Shown here in pieces: positions 59,901-64,000 of a stretch of DNA of 64,000 nucleotides (positions are counted from its first letter, which is position 1; each line of letters begins with the position of its first letter). The translations under genes and the position numbers were made by a program. A model generated the notes under the pieces. It had not been told where the DNA came from and ran no database searches. It was given only the letters and a program-made list of their open reading frames with translations. Origin of the DNA: CAZCZZ01 sp964503335 (GTDB lineage: Bacteria; Verrucomicrobiota; Kiritimatiellia; CAIVKH01); contig CAZCZZ010000012.1 in NCBI GenBank assembly GCA_964503335.1, positions 9,352-73,351 of the forward strand, written 5' to 3'.

Positions 59901-60047
59901 CGTCCGCACTTCAAGCACGGGGAAGTCGATGTCCGGCATCTGGCTCACGCCGAGCCGGCTGAAGCTGATCGCTCCGAATACAATCAGCCCGAACATCAGC
60001 ATCCACGCGAAGACGGGGCGACGAATGGAGATGTCGGAAAGAATCAT
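56973..60047 (-). CDS. RND efflux pump inner-membrane transporter (HAE1/MdtC-like)
   Basis: A 1024-residue proton-driven exporter with the usual 12-helix plan: one helix (FAWMLMFGLIVFGAISF), a large periplasmic domain, helices 2-6, a second periplasmic domain and helices 8-12. The start ILSDISIRRPVFA and proton-relay Asp pair VVDDAIMVLENI in helix 4 are typical. The length is full. Overlaps the TolC-like gene by ATGA (60044..60047). No periplasmic adaptor gene is adjacent, which is unusual. Substrate unknown, probably drugs or lipophilic compounds. Confidence 0.94.
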   Translation of the reverse strand: MILSDISIRRPVFAWMLMFGLIVFGAISFSRLGVSQMPDIDFPVLEVRTTWDGAAPEIMESELVDKIEQAVIAIEGLKEVRSTIRAGQATVELELDLDRDIDAALQEVQAALSQVRLPLNVDPPIIRKNSTESEPVIRIGLSGKQSLRELVEYVDNFLLDQFQVLPGVGEVSLSGYSDRNLRIWVDNEKLKQYDLTILDLQRAIELEHTELAGGYIENAKQEMNVRTMGEGLTAEAVGEILISSRGGQPIYDTSIRIKDVARVEDGLSDVRRLARVSGEPGVSLGISKQRGSNEVKVGKVVKQKMEELQATLPEGMKLQVNVDFTQFVEESVKATEHELLLAGALTAIICFVFLGSFSAGFNIILSIPTSIIGTFTILYFSGFTLNTFTLLALALAIGIVVDDAIMVLENITRHFHMGKGKVRAAREGAREITFAATAATIAVIAIFLPVAFMEGVIGKFFYQFGITITAAVALSLLEAITLTPMRLSQMMIRREKPSIFERASNAVFDFIANAYRATLKVTLKLRWPLLIGATVLFVFSLRLGGQLRQEFVPPQDQNFIRMPIQAPVGSSLAHTDTITREIEKYLKSRPEVLRYFVAVGGIGGVPNQSFAAVTLVDKSKREKSQSEVIQEFRKDLGTMKGVKISYQDLSTRGLTPRRSQPVEFNLRGPDYAVLDSSAKEIMKRLEETGLVVDLDTNYRAGMPEVRITPDREASALRGVSMDVIGRTINAAIGGIREGKFTKDGRRYDVRIRLNPEERLTEDDVKKLTVRTSYGEVIPLSDVVSITTESTLQTISRVNRQRSISVTANLAEGASQSVALEKAAAIAADVLPPGYTFNLEGGAKTFTESFQSLWFAFIVGIIVAYMVLASQFNSFIHPFTVLLALPFSITGALATLYATDQSLNLFSAIGVILLMGIAKKNSILLVEFTNAKREEGMPLMEAILTAAPIRLRPILMTSAATMGAALPLALGIGPGAETRQPMALAIIGGVLVSTLFTLVVVPCAYAVLSNLEHKKSHDQHAADEA

Positions 60048-61291
60048 GGCGCCTGTGTCCCCGCCGCGACGTGGAGTTGCACGAGACGCGCCTTCGCCTG
60101 CATTTCGAGCGACGCGGAGCGGCGTCGCAAGTTATGGAGCTGCACGAGCGCAGCAATCACGTCGATGTTGCTGGAGCGACCCAGCTCGTAATCGCGGACC
60201 TGCGTTTCATGGTTCTCCGTCGTGATGCGGATCGCATCCTGCAGCGCGCTCCATTGCGCGAGGGTGCCGACGAGGACTCGGTACGCGAGGCGTACGTCGC
60301 GGTCCGTGATGCGCTGAAGCTGCGCCAGGCGCAGTTCGCTCACGCGAACCTGTTCCGCGCGCTCCGCTTCCTGCGCGAGGCGCACGCCGTGGTCGAAGAA
60401 GGGCAGGCTCGCTTGCACGGTCAGGTCCCAGTCGCCCTCATCCTCCGGATCGCGCCAGAGGTACGCATTGCCATCCAGGGTGACCTCGACATTGCGATTG
60501 CCCTTCGCCGCGGCGAGGTCCAGTTCGCTCGACTCAATGCGCGCGGTGGCCGCGGCGACGTCGGGACGATCCTTCGTCATCGCGAGATAGCGATCGATGT
60601 CTTCCGAATCGGGCAGGGGAGTTGAGTCGACGGGATTCAGCTCTGTCGCATCTTTGCCGACAAGGAACGCTAGCAATTCAAGCGCGGCGCCTTCGAGCGC
60701 TTTCACCTGTTCTGCTGTGACGAGGACTTCGGCGAGCTGTGCCTGTGCGGACAACATCTCCGCGCGCCGCGAGCGACCCAGCTTCACACGTTCTTCGAGC
60801 GCTTCGGATTGATCGGTCAAAGCCGTCGCCTGGTCGCCCAGCGCGCGCAGCTCGGCTTGATAGGCGAGCACCTGGTAGAAGACGTCCGCAACATCCTCAT
60901 AGAGCAGTTGCCGCGTGCGCTGCAGGTCGAACGTGAGCGCCTTGCCATCCGCCTTCCGCGCCTCGGCCTCGCGCAGCGTGCGGAATCCGTTGAACACAAC
61001 CCAGCGCCCGCCGACACCGACCGAGTAAACCTCCGTCGCGCGATCCGAGCCCGTCGATCCATCGCGCAACGCCGCCGAGGCATCCGCCGAAAGCTCCGGC
61101 CAAACCCCGCCCGCCGTTCGCCGATAAAGGGCCTCCGCCGCCCTGATCTCCGCCTCCCCGATCTGGAGCGTCTCACTCTGCGCCAATGCCAGCTCGTAGG
61201 CCTCGGGCAGAGTCAACGGGGGTGTATCGAGAGCTAGTGCACGGGGAGCGACCAATAGAAGCGGAATCGATAGAGCGAGAAAGATGATCAC
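60044..61291 (-). CDS. TolC-family outer-membrane efflux channel
   Basis: A roughly 415-residue outer-membrane factor with signal peptide (IIFLALSIPLLLVAPRALAL) and two repeated halves of coiled-coil helices with LTLPEAYELALAQSETLQIGEAEIRAAEALYRR near the start. It would form a trimeric duct for the RND pump encoded next. GTG 61291 is chosen because the longer frame reads backwards through the CACGAAT intergenic repeat, giving an artificial N-terminal extension of 60 residues. No good ribosome site is seen before it, so the exact start is uncertain. Confidence 0.88.
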   Translation of the reverse strand: MIIFLALSIPLLLVAPRALALDTPPLTLPEAYELALAQSETLQIGEAEIRAAEALYRRTAGGVWPELSADASAALRDGSTGSDRATEVYSVGVGGRWVVFNGFRTLREAEARKADGKALTFDLQRTRQLLYEDVADVFYQVLAYQAELRALGDQATALTDQSEALEERVKLGRSRRAEMLSAQAQLAEVLVTAEQVKALEGAALELLAFLVGKDATELNPVDSTPLPDSEDIDRYLAMTKDRPDVAAATARIESSELDLAAAKGNRNVEVTLDGNAYLWRDPEDEGDWDLTVQASLPFFDHGVRLAQEAERAEQVRVSELRLAQLQRITDRDVRLAYRVLVGTLAQWSALQDAIRITTENHETQVRDYELGRSSNIDVIAALVQLHNLRRRSASLEMQAKARLVQLHVAAGTQAP

Positions 61292-61301
61292 GGCAGGAAG
61301 C

Positions 61302-61412
61302 TTAACCACGAATGGACACGAATAGACACGAATGAGCAGCGAACGCCTGAGATGCTCTGTCATCATCCGGAGGTTCCCGATTCGTGTGAATTCGTGTCCA
61401 TTCGTGGTTGAA
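61302..61412. repeat. Intergenic inverted-repeat element, CACGAAT type
   Basis: The left arm TTAACCACGAATGGACACG (61302..61334) pairs with the right arm GTGTCCATTCGTGGTTGAA (61380..61412). The arms iterate (GGA)CACGAAT units. It lies between the divergent TolC-like and nrdJ genes. Confidence 0.88.
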
Positions 61413-61830
61413 TTTCGGCTCTTGCCGGCCCGCCAGCGGCTCAATGTCTGCCCCGGAGGGAGTCTGGTCAAGCAAAGCGGGCGAGAAAAACCGGTTTCCG
61501 CGCTCTTTTTCCGGACTGACCGTATTTTTTGCCCGGAAAGACGGCCAGCGTAATCGCTTTGTTTGCAATGGATTAGCCTCTGATAAGGGAGGGATTTGAC
61601 TGCACGTGTCCTGGTCGAGGGGTGCTCTTGTCACCTGTTAGCAACTCTCTATCTCGCCAGCTTTCAACGTCTTGTGACTTTGTTGAGAAATCATCTTGCT
61701 CACCACAACAGGTAGGCGTATTTCTCGGTCACTCGTTAGTTTTACAACTACATCTTGTGGACCTTTACGCTGCCTCTTGCCGCTAACGAGTTGAATCCGG
61801 GGATTTTATGCAAAGGGGAGGATGTCTCTG
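61413..61830. other. nrdJ upstream region without a gene
   Basis: About 420 bases, visibly more AT-rich than its surroundings. No convincing open frame. It ends with a strong GGGGAGG (61815..61821), nine bases before the nrdJ ATG. I looked for a cobalamin riboswitch, expected for a B12 enzyme, and could not recognise its conserved core. Confidence 0.5.
61744..61760. promoter_or_regulatory. Possible NrdR-box-like site
   Basis: ACAACTACATCTTGTGG contains an imperfect palindrome (CTACA-TCT-TGTGG), similar in form to NrdR repressor boxes found before ribonucleotide reductase genes. A usual second box is not clear. Confidence 0.25.
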
Positions 61831-64000
61831 ATGTTGGATGCTCGCCAGTCGACCGATGTTCCACAAGCCAAGCGCTCGTCGCGCGCCGATTCTGTCCGCA
61901 AGTCCACGCCCAAAGTCGCGGCCCGTGCCCGCGCAGCCGCGCCTCGCGGACTGACCGTCCGTCGCGTCTTCAGCACGAAAGGGATCAGCCCCTTTGACCA
62001 GGTTGAATGGGATCGTCGCAAGGCGTCGATCAGCGACGACAAGGGCAAGCCCGTCTTTGAACAGGTCAACGTCGAGGTGCCGAAGTCCTGGTCCATGCTC
62101 GCCACGAACGTCGTGGCCTCCAAGTACTTCTATGGCGACGTCACGAAGTCCGAGCGCGAATTCTCCGTCCGCCAATTGATTCACCGCGTGACGCGCACGA
62201 TCGCCGACTGGGGCTGGCGCGATGGCTATTTCGACACGAAGGAAGACGCCGAGATTTTCTACGATGAGCTGACATGGCTCTGCCTCAACCAGTACGGCGC
62301 GTTCAATTCGCCGGTATGGTTCAACTGCGGGCTCTATCACCAGTACGGCGTGGGCAAGGAAAGCGGCGCGGGCAATTTCTACTTCGACCGCGCGGAGAAG
62401 AAGGTCAAGCAGGCGCCGACGCAGTACGAGTATCCCCAGTGCTCCGCGTGCTTCATCCAGCACGTCGAGGACACGATGGAAGACATCATGGAGCTCGCGC
62501 GCAGCGAGGCGATGCTCTTCAAGTATGGCAGCGGCAGCGGCACCGACCTCTCCACGATCCGCAGCACGCGCGAGAAGCTCAGCGGCGGCGGCAAGCCCAG
62601 CGGCCCCATGTCGTTCCTGCGCGTCTATGACGCAGTCGCCAGCGTCGTAAAGTCCGGCGGCAAGACCCGTCGCGCCGCGAAGATGAACACCCTCAAGATC
62701 CATCACCCGGACATCAAGGAATTCATCGACGCCAAGGCGAACGAAGAGAAGAAGGCGTGGGCCCTCATCGAGCAGGGCTATGCCGGCGATTTCAATGGCG
62801 AGGCCTATGGCTCCGTTTGTTACCAGAACGAGAATCTGTCCGTCCGCGTCACCGACGACTTCATGCGCGCCGCGCTGGAGGATCGCGACTGGACGACGAA
62901 GTATGTGACCGACCCGTCGAAGGACGGCCCGACGTACAAGGCCCGCGACCTCCTGCGCTGGATGGCCGAGGGCACGTGGGTGTGCGGCGATCCCGGCGTG
63001 CAGTACCAGGACACGATCAACAACTGGCACACTTGCAAGGCGAGCGGGATGATCAATTCCAGCAACCCCTGCAGCGAATACATGTTCCTCGACGACACGG
63101 CCTGCAACCTTGCGTCGCTGAACCTCATGAAGTTCCAGCGCGAGGACGGGACGTTCGACGTCGAGCTGTTCAAGTCCGCGGTCGAGCTCTTCATCACGGC
63201 GCAGGAAATCGTCGTCGATAACGCGAGCTATCCCACGCAGGACATCGCCTACAACAGCCATGTGTACCGCACGCTCGGCCTCGGCTACGCGAACCTCGGC
63301 AGCTTGCTGATGTCGCTCGGCATGCCCTACGACAGCGATGAGGGTCGCTCCATGGCCAGCGCCATCACGGCGATCATGCATTGCCACGCCTACACGCAGT
63401 CGGCCCGCATCTCCGACAAGCTCGGCCCGTTCGCGGGCTACGCAGAGAACAAGGCCTCGATGCTCGGCGTCATCGAGCAGCACCGCGCGGCTTCGCTTCG
63501 CATCCACGACACGTGCCCCGGCTATCTCCGCGAGGCGGCGAAGTCCTGCGCCACGGCGGCGTTGGATCTCGGCCAGCGCTTCGGCTATCGCAACGCGCAG
63601 GTCACGGTGCTCGCGCCGACCGGCACGATCGGATTCATGATGGACTGTGACACGACGGGCGTGGAGCCCGACATCGCGCTCGTGAAGTACAAGCTTCTCG
63701 CCGGCGGCGGCATGCTGAAGATCGTCAACAAGACCGTCACGCCCGCGCTGAAGCAGCTCGGCTACGACACGAAGACGATCCAGGGCATCATCGATCACAT
63801 CGACAAGAACGACACGATTGAAGGCGCGCCCGGACTCAAGGAAGCGCACCTCCCGGTCTTCGACTGCGCCTTCAAGCCGCGCAACGGCGAGCGCTACATT
63901 TCGTACTCGGCCCACATCCGCATGATGGCGGCCGTGCAGCCGTTCCTCTCCGGCGCGATCTCGAAGACGGTGAACATGCCGAACGAGGCGTCGGTCGAAG
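61831..64000 (+). CDS. nrdJ: Adenosylcobalamin-dependent (class II) ribonucleotide reductase, partial
   Basis: The first 723 residues of NrdJ, which reduces ribonucleotides to deoxyribonucleotides using a B12-derived radical. The frame is open to the window edge. Visible are an N-terminal basic segment, FNSPVWFNCGLYHQYG and PQCSACFIQHVEDTMED (active-site region), SSNPCSEYMFLDDTACNLASLNL (catalytic N-x-C-x-E) and the phosphate loop APTGTIGFMMDCDTTGVEP. ATG 61831 is chosen over ATG 61822 because GGGGAGG ends at 61821. No class I or III reductase appears in the window. A B12 enzyme needs oxygen-independent radical chemistry only, so it works in air or without it. Confidence 0.96.
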   Translation, partial: MLDARQSTDVPQAKRSSRADSVRKSTPKVAARARAAAPRGLTVRRVFSTKGISPFDQVEWDRRKASISDDKGKPVFEQVNVEVPKSWSMLATNVVASKYFYGDVTKSEREFSVRQLIHRVTRTIADWGWRDGYFDTKEDAEIFYDELTWLCLNQYGAFNSPVWFNCGLYHQYGVGKESGAGNFYFDRAEKKVKQAPTQYEYPQCSACFIQHVEDTMEDIMELARSEAMLFKYGSGSGTDLSTIRSTREKLSGGGKPSGPMSFLRVYDAVASVVKSGGKTRRAAKMNTLKIHHPDIKEFIDAKANEEKKAWALIEQGYAGDFNGEAYGSVCYQNENLSVRVTDDFMRAALEDRDWTTKYVTDPSKDGPTYKARDLLRWMAEGTWVCGDPGVQYQDTINNWHTCKASGMINSSNPCSEYMFLDDTACNLASLNLMKFQREDGTFDVELFKSAVELFITAQEIVVDNASYPTQDIAYNSHVYRTLGLGYANLGSLLMSLGMPYDSDEGRSMASAITAIMHCHAYTQSARISDKLGPFAGYAENKASMLGVIEQHRAASLRIHDTCPGYLREAAKSCATAALDLGQRFGYRNAQVTVLAPTGTIGFMMDCDTTGVEPDIALVKYKLLAGGGMLKIVNKTVTPALKQLGYDTKTIQGIIDHIDKNDTIEGAPGLKEAHLPVFDCAFKPRNGERYISYSAHIRMMAAVQPFLSGAISKTVNMPNEASVE

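Noticed and set aside
60044..61471. Longer TolC frame with an extra 60 N-terminal residues
   Set aside because: The extension is the translation of the CACGAAT inverted repeat (61302..61412) and nearby non-coding sequence, and it precedes a good signal peptide.
61413..61830. Cobalamin riboswitch before nrdJ
   Set aside because: I could not identify the conserved B12-box core by eye; reporting it would need a covariance-model hit.

Overview
The window is a GC-rich bacterial chromosome fragment with two 100-N scaffold gaps (429..528 and 4524..4623), so it comes from a draft or metagenomic assembly. Several things together suggest a Gram-negative bacterium of the PVC superphylum, most likely Kiritimatiellota/Verrucomicrobiota-like: a V-type ATPase operon of the E-DUF2764-A-B-D-I-K type, LL-diaminopimelate aminotransferase plus DapF, a secreted FG-GAP/VCBS-like repeat protein, a DUF4914 protein, and many long intergenic inverted repeats. 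The phylum is inferred; the Gram-negative state is better supported (TolC, RND pump, beta-barrel protein, OmpA domain, secretin fragment).

Layout. 1..4.7 kb: mutS end, a secreted repeat protein, uppP, a PhoD-like phosphatase and a broken Ca2+/Na+ exchanger. 4.8..8.0 kb: an HlyD/ABC-ATPase/ABC-2 permease exporter. 8..15.2 kb: CAP-domain protein, PfkB kinase, SGNH hydrolase, secreted GH13 pullulanase-like enzyme, HAD phosphatase. 15.4..19.8 kb: an envelope operon starting with a ParA ATPase and an OmpA-domain membrane protein that carries a ParB-like N-terminal motif. 19.9..24.8 kb: methyltransferase, nikR with a His-rich mini-protein, rfbB, dapF, NhaD-like antiporter. 24.9..32.0 kb: V-ATPase operon with a predicted Na+ site in the K subunit. 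32.1..33.8 kb: dapL and an ACT-domain protein.

33.97..42.7 kb holds the most novel system in the window: a candidate RiPP (ribosomally made, modified peptide) locus. A PqqD-like recognition protein is followed by six tandem genes for 29-33-residue peptides. They share a block P-[EQ]-P-[ED]-[IV]-x-T-Y...[FY]-C, then a short variable tail in which the fourth residue after the Cys is Ser in five peptides and Cys in one. Next come an HPr-kinase-like protein and a fusion of a signal-peptidase-like domain with a nucleotidyltransferase. A convergent operon supplies a second HPr-kinase-like protein, an aminoglycoside-phosphotransferase-like protein, an O-methyltransferase and a glycosyltransferase. 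No lasso cyclase, radical SAM enzyme, YcaO or LanM is visible.

42.9..50.2 kb: DUF4914 protein, a Ser/Thr kinase with C-terminal glycan-binding-type domains, an FHA-GAF histidine kinase and two small genes. 50.2..56.9 kb: potABCD with patA and an FAD oxidoreductase (polyamine uptake and putrescine use). 57..61.3 kb: an RND pump and its TolC partner, without a periplasmic adaptor. 61.8 kb to the edge: the start of B12-dependent ribonucleotide reductase nrdJ.

Two repeat systems overlay this layout: five long intergenic inverted repeats with iterated arms, and three copies of a paired TTCCAAnnnTTGGAA palindrome spaced 31-32 bp apart.
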